Of a stretch of 64,000 nt of DNA, positions 1-14,300 are shown piece after piece. The position numbers and the translations under genes are program-made. The DNA is from Apostichopus japonicus (taxonomy: Eukaryota; Echinodermata; Holothuroidea; Aspidochirotida; Stichopodidae), in NCBI RefSeq assembly GCF_037975245.1, contig NC_092570.1:15386001-15450000 (forward strand), read 5' to 3'. Positions within the stretch are counted from its first letter, which is position 1. Every line of letters starts with the position of its first letter. The notes beneath the pieces are model-generated. The model made no database searches and was not told the origin of the DNA. It was given only the letters and a program-made list of their open reading frames with translations.

Positions 1-1981
1 GAAACGGTTTCACTATAATGGTTTGTTTAATCTCACTGAATTTGGCTTAAAATGAGTAAACGAAGTATTCGAGAAAAACAAATTCTGTCTTTATGTTTGC
101 CTTGAAAATATCAGTACAACATTCAAAGTCGTATTATTGTAGTGTGAGGTCGCTGCGTTCTGTAAATATGTGATGTCTTTCATTTCAACGATGTGTTTGA
201 AATATATGACACGTCCATGTCACCCAAAAATATGCATTTTGTGTTTTATTTCTTTCCATTCATTACTTTTGAGTTCTCTCTTCCGTCTTCATCTAGTTTG
301 AGGCTGAAAGTTATTGAGGGGGGGGGGAGGGGTGGGTGGGTGGGTATAATAACGGTGCCATTTACATTGTGCTGGGGTTGAGGAACGGAGATGGGGGGTT
401 AATGTGATCATCGACTAGTTCGGAACTTGCAAGATCTAAATACATCTGAGTTAAGCAATCTGACTGATTTCCTTTCTTCATGCACCATCCCCGTGCCCCC
501 TTGTTTGTGTAGACCAATAGGCCTACGTGCTCAACGTGACGTCAGGAGTTTCAAACCTATTTCATCAAGTTCCCGCCAACCGAAAATTATTGAAAGAACT
601 TGCAAAATGCAAGCATTATCCATCTGTGTGAATCAAGAAATTGGGAAGTAGTGGAATAGGAGTTGGGATGGGCGGGGGTGACCAGAATCCTGTAGGGCGA
701 GGGAACGCTGTAGTACCATGTTACAAGTTTCACAATTTATCCTAACGGTATTGTAACAAACCCAAAGGCAAAGCTTTGGCTTTTATTATCTGGATGAGGA
801 TAGGGAGATATTTTGTGCGTGGTGAGTGTTGTAGGGCGGGCGGGACGGGGTGTGGGAAGGTGGTGGTCGGTTGGGGAAGGACCAAGGCTGTAAGGAATAT
901 CCACCCCACATATCATATTCCTTATGGAAAGTATCCACACTGAAGAATCGCAGAACTTGATCAAGTCGAAAAATGACGTCACGAGGTTATAAGTGTTTTG
1001 TACTATTCATGTTAATTTTCCTAATATTAGGGTAACATGCAAATTCTAAGATTGTGGTAGGAAATGCATAAATCATCAAAGCTATCTGATAGTACCGCTG
1101 TGCTCCGAAGTTTCTTCTCCCCTCCCCTACACCCCCCCCCTTTTCTCCATCCCATGCCAGATTGCCCGCCATCGCTGTATGACAATGTGAAAAAAATTTT
1201 ATTAAAGTTTAACAGCCATTTTGCATTAGATTGCCATTTTTCTAATGATAAATGGCTGTTAAACTTTTAAATCTCTCATTCGTAACCTTTCGCCTGTTCT
1301 TAGCCCTTTGGAAGCTGCACTTTCTTAAGTGGACATTAGTTGTATCCCTATATTAAACCTATACATGTGTTGCATACCTCGAGCATACTACATAGTGGAT
1401 ATATTCTTGTCTAAAGCTTTCGCCTTACACCCAGTCATTTAACTAACCTCTGCAGTTCCACCTTTACCAAAGATGGAAACCTTTATATGTATCCTTGATA
1501 AATTGGCTGCCACGCAAACGGCCGCAAACAATTACCAAATTGCATTGCGGCTAGTTGATTTTATGAGTCATATAGGTAACGATAAGCAAAATACCCTTGC
1601 CTGGACGAATTTAATCAGCTAGGCAAAGGCAAAGCCATCGTAATAGCAGCTGCTACATTAGCATCATATGTTACTCAGGAAATCGATTTATGCTAATTTA
1701 AACCCATCTTCATCATTCATTCATTCATATCCTACCGTAACCTTTACATTAGATCTGATAACGGTAGGCCTCACATTCTTTTGACAGGTCGAAATAGCAG
1801 TTGCCACTCGTATATTCTTAAATGGCGCTGAGATGCGAATCAATTTATTAAATTAAGAGGAAACCTCCCAGGGGTATCTTTGAAAGAAGATGCATCGAAT
1901 TGAAACATCAAGGGATGATTGAGATGCTGTCTGTTACAGAGATAACGTATACTTGTACACCGGGATATAATGATGGAATTT
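1..1981. other. intergenic, no gene recognised
   Basis: AT-rich with short G-runs (318-345, 665-870); apart from the hairpin at 1204-1267 I see no coding or RNA gene. Confidence 0.55.
1204..1267. other. perfect-stem hairpin, miRNA-precursor-like or tiny fold-back MITE
   Basis: An 18-bp perfect stem (1204-1221 with 1250-1267), a 2x2 internal loop, a 7-bp stem CATTAGA/TCTAATG and a 10-nt loop. No host gene around it. It could also be a minimal TIR element flanked by TTAA-like sequence. Confidence 0.6.
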
Positions 1982-1989
1982 TGACAGAC

Positions 1990-2359
1990 CAGTGGCGTAG
2001 GAAGGTACTTTTGAGTGGGGGGGGGGGCTGAAGACTGATGGCCGGCCTGGGGGAGGGGTCTAAGGGGAGGGGGTGTCCCCCTCCCCTTTGGAATTTTTTG
2101 CATTTCCAGGTGGCCTCAGATGCAATTTGGTGCAATATAGCACACTTCAACACCCACTCCATTTTGTAAACTTAATTTTGTATTTTCAGCTGGCCTTAGA
2201 TGCAATTTGGTGCTCCAAATGAGATTTTTTTCTCATTTGGAAATGAAAAAGGGGTTTTCTGACTTGCGGAGCGGGGGGGCGGAATGATACTTCCGCCCCT
2301 CCACATTTTTCACTGGGGGGGCTGGCGCCCCCCCAGCCCCCCCGGTTCCTACGCCCTTG
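1990..2359. mobile_element. hAT-type MITE, family A copy 1
   Basis: 370 bp with TIRs CAGTGGCGTAGGAA and TTCCTACGCCCTTG, G/C-rich subterminal tracts and flanks TGACAGAC / GGACAGAC (7 of 8 identical). It lies in reverse orientation relative to 58297-58662. Confidence 0.85.
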
Positions 2360-2654
2360 GGACAGACAGTCAGTGGTAAAGATAAATAAAAACAGAAAGT
2401 GGATCAAAACCAGCGGACAAGAACGTATGTCGTGCTTACTTTTCACAGTATACCAGTAAAGGTAGCATGAAACTTCTTAGCGGCATCAAAGTTGTATGGA
2501 AAAGTGTAGGTGCCATCTACATTTTGCGATTGTTTCGTTTGATTTCTTGAGAGACATTTATCAATTATGTAATTGATAAATTCTTCATACAGAGCAGTTC
2601 TTCGTATAGTAAAAAAATATCTATATGATTAACTTTTCATTATGCAATGTTGAG

Positions 2655-3020
2655 CAATAAATTGATTAAATGTTATTAGTATATAAACATACCGTCAGTA
2701 AAATGATATATTGTTTAAAAACTCCTTATACGGGTCCTTACCAATTCGGCATTAGAATACAAAGTGTAAAAAAAAAATACATCTGCTTAACGTCTTCGAA
2801 AGTAAACGTAATCATCCAATTATCCAATAATTAGCCCATTTTTAAATAAATGGACAATTCATTATCTTTAATTCCGTAGAGAAATATTAAAATGATTACA
2901 CTTCATATAGAAATCGTTAAGTATTAAATTGATTAAATGTTTTACTATATATAAACATATACCGTCAGTAAAATGAAAAAATTGTCTAAAAACAATTTAC
3001 ACGGCTTTTATCATCAACTT
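2655..3020 (+). repeat. diverged direct repeat, period about 265 bp
   Basis: AATTGATTAAATGTT followed by TATATAAACATA and CCGTCAGTAAAATGA occurs near 2657 and again near 2925 with extra substitutions. Confidence 0.7.
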
Positions 3021-6000
3021 CAAATATTCAGATTGATTGCTTCTTTTGCCTTACTTGAATGAATGAATGATGAGCTGATATTGTTTTAATTAAAGTTCCA
3101 TGATTCATTTGTTATCAAAACCTTGTCAAAGGAACTGCGCATCTGTTAACCATTTCGACATTTGATATCGCGTGTTGTGTATACATAAAAGCTGGTTATA
3201 AAACTATAACGATGTGCATAGGATGTATAACAGTGTAACATTCGGTGGACGTCAAACTGTGTATCTGTAAAAGAAACTGATGTGAGGGGGTTGGTTGGGG
3301 TGGGGGCGGGGGGGGGGGGTGGAGAGGCGGACGTGGGTCTCACCATGCTTATATTCCATTCAATATTGGCTTATTTTTCCTTCCACGTTTAATCAGTGTC
3401 GATGAATCTGTCGCGAAACGGTTTGCTCAATCACAAATTATATTCAGTAAGAAAGAAAAGGAGATTTTTTTGTTACTCTACCGTGTACGCTGTAATCTTT
3501 ATTTAAAGAGAAACAACACTTGAATGTAAGGCTAGCTATAAAAATAGAATGAAAAGTTACATGTGTTGATTTATTAAGCCTTTCTTATTATTTTTTACTG
3601 TCCGGCCTTTTACTTTCAGATATCTTTTGAATTTCTCTGCTCTCTATATAGCTGTCTATTATATTTACATTTGAATGGGTAAAATGAAACGAACAGTGGA
3701 AAGGAAATATTGAATGCAAATGTAGTCACAGCCGAACAGGGAAACAACCAAACCATGCATTGTACTCTCTATTTTGCATAAGTCACGTTATTAATTTAGC
3801 AATTATATACTTGAATCAATACTATGTCTGGTTGCTGTAGCGACGACATGTTCGACGAGCGGCTATTGTTTCAATTTCGATGAAGCTTTTACTAAGCTTC
3901 CTCGACTTCCCTCTACGCCTTGGGTTCCCTAACTCAGGGGTGCATGAACCCCCAGGGGTGCGTGAGTCCATCCCAGGGGGCTCGTGTGACGTTTCTGAAA
4001 GTCAAAACTAGACTACTTTTTGTTGCACTGAAATCTGATATATCATATAATTTAGTAATGTACAAAAGTCGTATACCTATCGACAAACTCTTTTCGCGTT
4101 CCATACGCATATGTTGCCATAGTGGTACCGTACCGTACATGTGATAAATAACTGAATTATGAAACAGACACAGGCCGCATGACTTTGGTGAAGTTGGTGT
4201 ACGCATGACAGTACGTCGTGAAGATAAAGAGCTGATAAAGTAACTGAAAGGTTGGCCAAAGTAATTATTATTATTTTGGAAATTCCAGATGACCTCCATG
4301 TTGCCCGACACAGAGCAAAGTTAGCATAAATTCATGCTTGAAAATTCTCAGTGTTGAGTGACAATAATGACTCAGATCGTGTCTCGAAAAGTTGGGGGTT
4401 CGTGGACATCTCGGACATCCACATGGGTTCGTGGGGGGGGGGGGATAAAGTTAAACAAACCCTCCCGTCGTCCCTCCCTTTTGTCCCTTCCTTCCTTCTC
4501 TCCCTCCCTCTCGAAAGGGCGGATCAAGGATTTCATAAAGATGGGGTGTGGTTATGGGGTCGTTGAAACTGACTGCCATGTATAGGTAGAGGCAGCTATG
4601 TCCCCCAGTAGAATCAAACTGGACGTAGGTTGAATTGTGCATTCTGAAGCATTTGTATAGGCTATTGTACATCCTATAATGCAAGGTTGTGCTTGTTTTG
4701 AATTTTGGAGCGAGGTTGAAAAAAAGGATTTGTGTATACCTACAACACCCGTCCTCTTGATCTATTTTCTCCATTCCTGATCCCTTCCCTTTCCCCGCTT
4801 AGTCGAAGTCACTATACTCACCCCCCCCCCACCCCCACATTGGAAGTCACCCCGATTTGAAATGGGCCAACTTTCTCTCAGCCCAATTGGTTTAGCTCCT
4901 GTTACTCTTTTTGGTTCTTTTCAATCTGTTCCGTTCTATTATGTCATCTCTGTTATATTTTTTGGGTATTTTGAACAATATGAGTGCGAATACAACAAAC
5001 AAACTATACTCGTTTGATCGTGTATCTTTCAATGGTATAAAACCTGTACTGCATTGACACATGTACTTGTAGCCTATAAGGTCACTGTCCATGCATTCTG
5101 AGCAGAGCATTCAAGTACTATAGAGGCCCAAATGGTTCATCGAGGCGGAATTATTTTCACACCACGTCCTCGATAAAAGTGGCACGCAATTAACCGTTAT
5201 GATGTATTGCTGTGTGCTGTTGGGCTGCGTCGTTTCCTTGTCCCATATTCATATTGATAGACAGTTGTCTCTAGGAATGATCACAGCCTCAATAAGTACC
5301 TGATGGGGAGGTATGTATCTATACCGCTGGGCTGGTATGTTAGGCATCTTAATTAGACGGATGGATGGGTAATTAAAGGTTACTTTACGTTCTCATATAT
5401 TTTGATAAATAGATGTAACGATCTTGTACGTGTTATCCTTCCGTCTGCTGATATACACGTTATACACGATAGTGCTGCATGGACTTGGATAGTTCGCCAG
5501 TGTTGGGTGGACAGCACGCATAGTCCAGTCTATATATGTAACAAAGTTCGTGGAGTCATATATCCTTGCCAATATGGGGAGTTTGGAGGCGGGAGCAGGG
5601 ACAGCGGAAGACGGTTCAGTTTGGCGGGGCACAAACATCTTTTTTATCTTTAACATATGGGCACTTTTAAATAGCGACGGGCACATATTTTACTTACGCA
5701 AATGGAAAAGGGTTACACTACTTTTAATGGCCAAAAGGGTCACGTGTTACTTTTGAAAAGAGGCACAAAGTTGAAGTTTTCCACAAAACTGGGATGGAAG
5801 TGATCCCCCGTATCACTGTCTCCCTTGCCTCTATTGAGTGGCGGTGGGGTGGGGGTTCGAAATGAAAGAAAGATGGCAAAGATGTAGCCCTAGCGTTTTA
5901 GCTGTAATAATCTTAAAAAGATTTTAAACATAAAAAGTACAATTTTAGACGTATGTGGATTTTCAAGTATATAGGTCGAAATTTCGAATGCAATAGTAAT

Positions 6001-7869
6001 TTCATTTTTTAATGTTTCCTCTCGGCTACCGTAGATACGTGCTTTCGCCACCACTAATTATGAAAAGGTGTTACATTTCAAAAGTACATGAGCAACGTGA
6101 CAGGGATGGGAGGGATGAAGGGGCAGGATGGAAGGCAGGCCAGAAGGGGAGGAGAGAGAGGAGGCAGAGGGGAAGGAGGGAGAGAGAAAGCGAAGGGAGG
6201 GGAAGAGGGGTGGAGATGGGAGAGGTGGAGGGGCAGGATGGTGGGGAGGCGAGAAGTAGAGCAGGCCAGGAGGGGAGACAGGGGGCCAGAGAGGGAGAAG
6301 GGAGAGATAAGAGGGAGACAGGGATGGGACATCATGGGAGAGATGGAGGGGCAGGATGGAAGGGAGGCTTGAAGTGGAGCAGGTGGGAGGGGAGATAGGG
6401 AGGGAGATGGAGAGAGACGGGAAGGGTTAGAGAGGGACAGGGATGGAGGGGGAGGAGGAACCTGCTGTCAAATATGTCATTTGCGTAATACCGTAATCAA
6501 ACCTGTACTACTAGTGACAGAAATTTCCAGGAATTAATAAAAGGAAATAAAAGAAGAAACCACAAAACACAAGCCAAAAAAAAAACACACAATTAGCATA
6601 TTGTGACATTTCTGCATTTTTTGACATGCATGTAATAACTACAATGGAATTATAAATGAACATTTAATTACCATCACCAACGATTTGATATTGTAGCTAT
6701 GATATCATGGTTTATTAAAGACATCATTAGTAAAAGTAACAAAGATGATATATTCATACAAACAATTGCACTCAAACTTTCTTCTTTTTTTTTCCTTGCA
6801 AAAACTGCTAAATCTGTCAAGAAATGGAATCAAAAGTAGGACCTCCAGCTGGCAAGAGATAAGAATCAAAATATGAGATTAAAAACAAAGGCACTGCAAC
6901 GTTCAGAAGTGAAAAAAGGGTGTGTGTGACCACATCTGACCCCCCCCCCCCCTCTCCCACCCCTTCAATTTCCCATCAAACTGCCTATAACACATCTATC
7001 TACTTCTGTGTAAACTGTCACAGTTCATGTCACAAAACCTCCTGCACAGCTTAACATCAAACCCAACAATTTTTGTTTTCAATTTCTATACCATTGGGTG
7101 ACAGTCAACTAAATTATCTTTACATGGTGGTACTCCACACTCCTATGGCTAAATGGATTACGGTGGTACAGAGAATTTTTTTATCCATACTGCATAGCGT
7201 TTTGCTATACGAAATGCTCAAGTTGTGAGCCCAAAAAAACAAAGAGGAGTTCTGGCAATTTTTGTTACACAGAAATATAGCATATTCAGCATTTACTCTC
7301 TGAGAACACAAAACTTCATCAAAATACAAAGCTACTATACAAATTTTGAATGTTACACATTTCAGCTTTAACGACCCTGGGGGGTGCAAACCACCTTCCT
7401 TGATAAAATAATATTGCATTATAATGTTTCAGAAGCAGGGTGCTACTCAGCCTCAAGAATAAACACCAAAAGACCGCAATCATTGATGTCAGCAAGCAAG
7501 AAGAGCACATTTTGCACACTCTTACTAAACTAAACATTTGTTGAATTGTAAATTAAAAATCGCAAAAATAAAACAAAAAGAAAAGTTTTCAAATTATGTC
7601 ACAGATATTACAATAATAAGCCACCGAAGATAATACAGCTTATTTTCGTTGGGTCCACAAAAAAAAAGTTTTAACAAGGAATTAAAAAACAGAGGACATT
7701 AGTTTAAAATTTTCTCACAAAAAAGCCGTATTTCTGTGTTGAGCATAAGAAAACATGCTAAACCGTTTTAAAGTCAGATCTTACGAATAACTCAAAAATA
7801 AAAATTTGTCATCCGCAATGAAAAACTAAGAACAGAGAAACGACCCCTGTATTCTGATAAATATAATAC
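3021..7869. other. intergenic, low-complexity rich
   Basis: G-runs (3285-3330, 4430-4445), C-runs (4810-4835, 6940-6965) and the purine tract. No exon with splice borders and family similarity was found. Confidence 0.5.
6096..6455 (+). repeat. purine (GGGA/GAGAG) low-complexity tract
   Basis: Almost pure G/A on the plus strand with repeated GGAGGGGCAGGATGG phrases. Long Arg/Gly/Glu frames here are composition artefacts. Confidence 0.9.
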
Positions 7870-7873
7870 TTAA

Positions 7874-8036
7874 AGTCATTGAAGATTCGCCCCAAACCTA
7901 ATTACGGATGGTAGCAAGCAGTGTGTGTATTTCCTGGGATCGATGGTGGTGTCTTAACACTTCTGTTACACCTCATTCGAAACTAGGTCAGATTACTGGC
8001 ATCAGACGTTTCTTTGTGCACCAGTCTTCACTCTCT
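7874..8036 (+). mobile_element. TTAA-flanked MITE, copy 1 (internally deleted)
   Basis: 163 bp between TTAA sites (7870-7873, 8037-8040). The left (GTCATTGAAGATTCGCC) and right (CAGTCTTCACTCTC) ends match the 351-bp copy at 47976-48326 but about 190 bp of the middle is missing. Confidence 0.75.
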
Positions 8037-9239
8037 TTAAACAACATGTTTTTTTTTGAGTGGGGGGGGGGCGGGTTGAGCATAAATCTGAGCCTTCCAA
8101 TTATCTTGTTTGAGAGATTAGACAGGCCAAACTTTGATCCCAAACAGGATCAACAAAAGTAGTGTACATTCTTGACAAATTTTAGCGAATAAAAGAATAA
8201 CAGCAAAGTGGTATGACTAGGCTAAGGCTAATGAGCCCACACTAAATTTAGATTTCTGCATGATTTCTGCATGATTTTAATTATCTGTCATAGGAACACC
8301 TCAACATTCTTGTTTTTGTCATGTGATCTTGTTTTGTCACGGTTTTCACTTTTCGTCACGGCTCTAACAAATCAGGTACACGATATTCGTAACAATCTGG
8401 TTAAAAACGGAAAATGACAGACACCAATTGCTGTCTTGTATTTTATCAGTCAGAATGTCTTTCAGTCCGGGTAAATTTTGTAGGATTTCTTGCTCTATTT
8501 CTCCCTCGGACAATCAGATCTTACTCAATGTTTGTCCCAACAGCAAAACTTTGATGCCAGATAAAAAATGTAGCAAACAAAAAATAACAAAGAATAAACT
8601 ATATGTACACTGTAGAAGAGATGTGTAGGCTTGGACAACAGCTTTTGGGCCAGTAAAACTCCCCTTTGGGTGGAACATAGGCCTGGAAAAATCAAAAATC
8701 CACTGCAAACATATATCTAGTTAGCTTTAAAAACGTCAAACCTTTGACCTAATTCACTGGCCAAGCTATAAATCATTTTCTATAATCACAACGACACCAT
8801 CTTCCTACCCACAACTTCTGAACGACAAACAAATTTGGTGAACCTATTCCAATCCCGAATAAGAATTAAACTTGTTTCTAATGATAGCTTTGAAATAATT
8901 ATCACAAGCATTTAGCCATTTTATATTCACCTCAGTTAAGATTGCGAAACATTTCATTTTTGGATATTGTCAGACCTTACAATTTCAACTTACAATACAT
9001 TTGCCAAGAAACGGAAAGCAATATCTGCACAGTTATGAATACAAATTTGGCCAGATAGCATGTTTCACTATGACACACAACCTTACATCCCGCTTGAATT
9101 GCAGCAAAAGCAATTTTTTTCCTCCTTTCTATGTTTCCTGTCATGATTTGCAAGTCAAAATGTTTTTTAACATAGAACATACAGACAAAGTTGGAAGTTG
9201 AAGTGAACACACATGTTTGATTCATTATTAACACCACAC

Positions 9240-9495
9240 ACATTCATATTATAGTTTTTCTGGGTCAAATACTGTGACAATAATAACATGCACATGTATA
9301 CATTTAGTATTTCTGGGTCAAATAATGAAATAATATTCACACCCACATACATATAGTAGTTCTGGTTCAAATAATGTAATAATAATAATCACACACACAT
9401 ACATTTAGTACTTCTGGGTCAATTAATGTGTTAATAATCACACACACCTTCATATAGTAAATTCTGGGTCAAATAATGTGATAAAAATCACAAGG
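9240..9495 (+). repeat. ~51-bp minisatellite, five units
   Basis: TTCTGGGTCAAAT recurs at 9258, 9311, 9360, 9412 and 9462, with CA-rich and AATAATAATC spacers. Confidence 0.85.
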
Positions 9496-10204
9496 GAACA
9501 TAACCATATTTTTACATACTACGGACTGCACCTATGCAAGTAACATGTTTCTCCCATGTTAGTTACCTAACCTAGCACTTGACTTTAAAACAGACCGCAA
9601 AAATTTCCCCCAGAAATACTTCATGAGAAAAAGAGGTTTTGAATTGCTATAAGACTCCTTGGGCCGCATTAATAGGATTTTAAACCTCGCAGGCTCATAG
9701 GAAATTGGCTTGATGGTGGCCCATGTGGCCGCCATGCCTAACATTACCAACCAGCGACCGAATACCATAGCTGAAATTCCAAACATGAGCAGACCATCCC
9801 TTCTTTTTTAGTGTTTACTGCAGTTGAAATAATATAAGACCTCGACTAAAAGCAAAACATGATTGTACTGGAAGAAAACAAAAGATTCACTGCTAGATTC
9901 TACATACATAATATTGTTTCAGCAAATTACAAGCAACTAGATGTCATCTACAAACTATCAGATTATGACGAAAGCCTGCCGGTAGGTATTTATACTAAAC
10001 CTTTCATCTCCTGTCATCTGCCAAAAAAAAACCCAGCTCTCAGGATAAACGGCATTTCTTGGCTGTATTCAAAGAAAAAATGAGAAAGAAAAGTCAAAGG
10101 TCAAAAAACATTATACATGAACATTTTATCCTAAGCTTTTTTCAAACATCCGAAAATATTCCGGGAAGTGTAGAATCTGTGATGTTATACTAAGTATGTA
10201 ACAT

Positions 10205-10481
10205 CAGTGGTGTAGTGGGGGTGGGGGGGGTGGTCTGCCCCGGGTACCAGTCAGGTACCATATGAGAAATAAATAACAGAAATAAAAATGAGAATTCCTA
10301 AAAATATAATCAGTTCAAGCTTTGCCAAAGATAGCACCATGTTGCCTCCAAGCCACTTTACATAAAACAATTTTTTGCACCCCCTTCACCTTAGACTCCT
10401 CCCACAGGATGACACCCCTTGCATGGGGTGACAAAGGGTAAGGATCCACCACAGGTGCCAACTATTCTAAGTACACCACTG
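10205..10481. mobile_element. hAT-type MITE
   Basis: 277 bp starting CAGTGGTGTAGT and ending AAGTACACCACTG. Flanks TGTAACAT and TTTAACAC match at 6 of 8 positions, so the copy is older. Confidence 0.65.
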
Positions 10482-11212
10482 TTTAACACAGACACATAAA
10501 ACTTGCGAGTTTCATCATGTCTTGTGACAGAGGAAGAGCCAATGTGTGTATATTGCTGATTCAACTCCTTCTGATTGTCAAAGGAAAAAGTTAAATCACA
10601 TTGTCTGGATCACATGGAGGTCACATCACATGGCTCACATGTTTTCATGACGTGGTCTGGATCACATGATTCAACTCATTCAAATCGTCCACAAAAAAAA
10701 AAATCAGAATTGTTTCCTGTTTTTTCATAGTTTTCTAAGTTTTCCATGTTTTTAGTAATGTTTCTCCTTTGTTTCCCTGGTGAATTGTTTTTTTGTGTTT
10801 TCACTAGCTTGATAACAAACCTTTGTTTCTTCTAGTGCCCATCATACCTACTTTATAATTAATCTAGTCTACAAGACACCTGTAAATTGACTATTTGTGT
10901 ATATGTGAGGAGAGTAAATTTAAACACTCAAGTCTTGGAATACTTAGCATGACCCAGGCTAGGCATAAAAAATATTTAAAAAATGCTCGAGTTTTCCATT
11001 CCGTAGAACATTTGAAAATTACCCAATCAAAATGGAGGACCGTGGCAAGAAACTAAAATTTTGAAAATAGAATGGAAACTTCAACTCCTACTCAATAACT
11101 AATTTTACTATTTTGTGCATAACCATGGTGGCAGTAGGGGGATGACACACTAGGTCCACCAATTGCGTGACACCAGGTTAAGTTTGAAAAAGTTGAAATA
11201 GTCGACACGGCT

Positions 11213-11383
11213 CTAAGCTGCCAAGTTCATTCTTATACCTTTATGCAAATCTTTCTCATCTTCATTCTCATCGCTTCCAAAATGTGCGCCGGGATCCAGC
11301 GAGGGCAGCTTTCCAATCTCCTGGCCGGCTGCCTCCTGCTGTCGAAGGAATTCAGGAACGTCCAGCAAACGAACTTCAAAATT
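11213..11383 (-). CDS. NLR-like gene, probable terminal exon
   Basis: Acceptor TTCTGCCGCAG, phase 0, matching exon 8 across a 5.5-kb intron. It encodes 56 residues from NFEVRLLDVPEFLRQ, through an acidic stretch (GSDENEDEKD), to a TAG stop at 11213. A GTATAAG donor-like site lies eight codons before the stop, so an alternative longer C-terminus is possible. No poly(A) signal was assigned downstream. Confidence 0.7.
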   Translation of the reverse strand, partial: NFEVRLLDVPEFLRQQEAAGQEIGKLPSLDPGAHFGSDENEDEKDLHKGIRMNLAA

Positions 11384-14300
11384 CTGCGGCAGAATAAGAA
11401 TATTATATATATGCATTTTTTTTTTAAACTTCATTTCCACTCTTATATATATCTTTAAACCAGAGAGCCAGAAGGCTTTGTGATTCCTTGCCTTATAAGT
11501 TTCTAAAGACATGAAATCCCCTGATTGATCATAGCTTTGAGCTTGCAAGCTTAGGAGCTTTCCAGACTTCTGACCTATGTTTGAATTCAAATGACATTTC
11601 CATCAGCATCATATTTAGGGCAAATATTTGGGACCATATCTGTCACTAAAATGTGCTAGTTGTAATAACAAAATGTGCTTGTTGTAATAACAAGCACTAA
11701 TAGGGCCAAATTAGGTGTCAAATTTAATCCCTGGGGTCTTTAATATTGAGAACACCGAGAATTTATCAACAACAACAAAAATTATCAAAACTTCAAACGT
11801 GTTTATCTCCGAAACGAAAAGAGCTTCTTCGAAAAATGTCAACATATTTTGAATGAGATTATCACACACCACAAATGTACTGAAAACGCGGCAAATTGGC
11901 TAGGTGTCTGTAGTACTTTAACATAGTGTGTACAAACAGCCTTGACAGCAGCCATAACTCAAATTGGGGTGGGGGGGGGGGCTAGTGTAGGCTCATACAA
12001 TGGCCAGTTTCTACAAAAGTTTTAACAGTACAGGGGATCTTATGATGATAGTCAATGTGGGACCAACTTGTAGTAAATAATACCAGGTCATGCATGGCCA
12101 CTTTTCCCCACATGGACTAACTTCTTTTTTTATAATTTTTTTTTTTATATAAATAAAGATGTTTATTTTATTTATGAGTAAACCACAATGGAAGCAGAAC
12201 CATGCTGGGGTAGGGAAACCTTCCAGGCAAATAGCCAGTTTCCAATGATATGTAGGTTTCTTGTGATCACAGAAAATGTGGGACCAATGCCAATAGCCTG
12301 TATATAATGATAAAGATAATTGCCTGCCTTAATTCCCACGTAACAATTGCTTTTGCGAAATATGCTTAGTGTCAAGCAAGAGTCTTCAACAGGGGGCAGC
12401 AACCTTTTAGATACGGTGACACACTGGGCATTTTTGCCAGTTTGGGATCAATATTGGTGGTCAACCTGTAGTGAATATGCAATACTAGACTATAATAAAC
12501 CCCCCCCCCTCCCTCTCTCCCCTTCCACAATGGCTACATGTAATTTCTTTTATAAAAAATGTTCATATACTTTTAGGCTGGCAAATGGTGTGAACTACCA
12601 GCAACTCCAGCTCAACTAAGGAAGTATAATTGTTGTAGGAGACAGACTGTATTTAAGTGGAGGACTGAAGTACTTTAACATGTTTGTCATGATTAATCAT
12701 GGATTGAATACATCAAGTGCCCAACTTTCCAACTTCTAATGTGTACAGTACCATCAACGTGCCTTAAAGTAACTAGGGGAAAATAATATGAATCATATTT
12801 CAAAATTCTGCACATGCCCATACAGCGGGTTCTTACAATCTCTCATTTTAAGTTGCAAGCTACCTACGTTACGTGTCCTTCAAATAGTCTTTGTGAAAAG
12901 ATAATACTAATGCATTAATCTAGTGCCCTAACAATTTAGAAGCTTAAAAGAAAATCAGTTAACCTTTTCCACTTTTATTACTCTCACACTTATAGGCTCG
13001 CTATGATTCTGCTATCTTAAGTTACCAAACACATTTATTCATACTCATACTCCACAGACATTGCAATGGAAGAAATATTCCAGAAATGTGGAAACTCCCA
13101 AAAAGAAAAACCTCTCAGAATTAAAGCATAGAAAGTGATGTTAAATTTTATACTGTTATTTTATAACCTTTTACCCCCATCATTCACTTCTATTTTACAA
13201 CCATAAGCAGTATCTCTAAAGTGGTCTCCCCAGGACCTGTTATCACTAAACATGTGAAAGATAAAGCCTGAATGTGACCTTATCGACATGCGGTACTTCA
13301 TACAGAACAATCAACAAAGAAGGGCATATGAGTTTGATCTTTGACCTGTAATCACGTAAATATAAATGGGAAAGGAATGTAAACTTAATGACATGCGGTA
13401 CTTGTAAAGAACAATCAACAAGAAGGGCAGATGAGTTTGACCTCTGGGTTCACATGGGCCTCTTTCTTGCAGGACTGGAGTGATACAGCATGCAAAAGGG
13501 ATACTATATCTAGCTAGCTGAATAGCTAACTAACTGTAGCATACAGTATATGGTTTGACAATACTGAACTATGCAGTGGTTATTAACCGAGTATAAGTTT
13601 TAAGCAGCATGTAACTTTCAGCCTGGAGCTTTGTTCTTCAGTAAACTATAAATGTCGCTGTGTGTAATTCTGTGGGCATACTTTAAATAGAACTACCAAG
13701 TTCATGGTACATTATGACAGCAGCATGACCCATGTGACTGCAGCATGTGTACAGCAGAAAAAAGCTGTATGGTGATTTTGGTGGGGGAGGGTGAGGGAGA
13801 GGGAACGGAGAGGGGGAGGGAGAGGGAGTGGGGAGGGAGAGGGAAGGGAGGAGGAGGGAGAGGAAGAGGGATTGAAAATCACAGGATGGTACAGTAAATT
13901 TATCTAACTTTTAACATGGCTCAAGCAGCAAAATATTACTGTTTTAAAAATGTTGCAATTCTTACACACTTTCTAACATGCGTTTGCATTGCTTGGACTG
14001 AACTTCAAAGGTTCTTATAAATTTAATTATTTTGTAGGCATATTAGAAACAGAAATGTTAACAAGTGTGTTCATCAAATCCTTTGAAATGGAATAACAAA
14101 AGCAAGTTCACCTCCACGTTTTGAAATAGCCTACATAACCTGAACGCAAGTCTCATTTGCAACCGACCATTAGCATTTGCTCACCAAATTTGAGACAAAA
14201 TAATATGAGTACTGTTTTTCTATGGGTACCAGTCAGTTTGAAATTGCCCCTTAGTGACGTCATTGTGGGGATGTTGAAAATTGTTCAGGAAATTATATCA

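Larger units (their letters stand above)
8041..11212. other. 3' flank of NLR-like gene, no gene recognised
   Basis: Contains the 51-bp minisatellite and the 10205 hAT MITE. A 75-codon minus frame (9786-9559) starting MFGISAMVFGRWLVML is not recognisable as a family. Confidence 0.5.

Noticed and set aside
3930-3985. CAGGGGTGCATGAACCCCCAGG as a hAT terminus
   Set aside because: No matching second terminus or flank duplication found.
6012-6398. Arg/Gly/Glu-rich 128-codon frame and its antisense partners
   Set aside because: Pure G/A low-complexity tract; three frames are open at once because of composition.
9559-9786. 75-codon minus frame with a hydrophobic N-terminus
   Set aside because: No family recognised and no splice or regulatory context; not supported as a gene.
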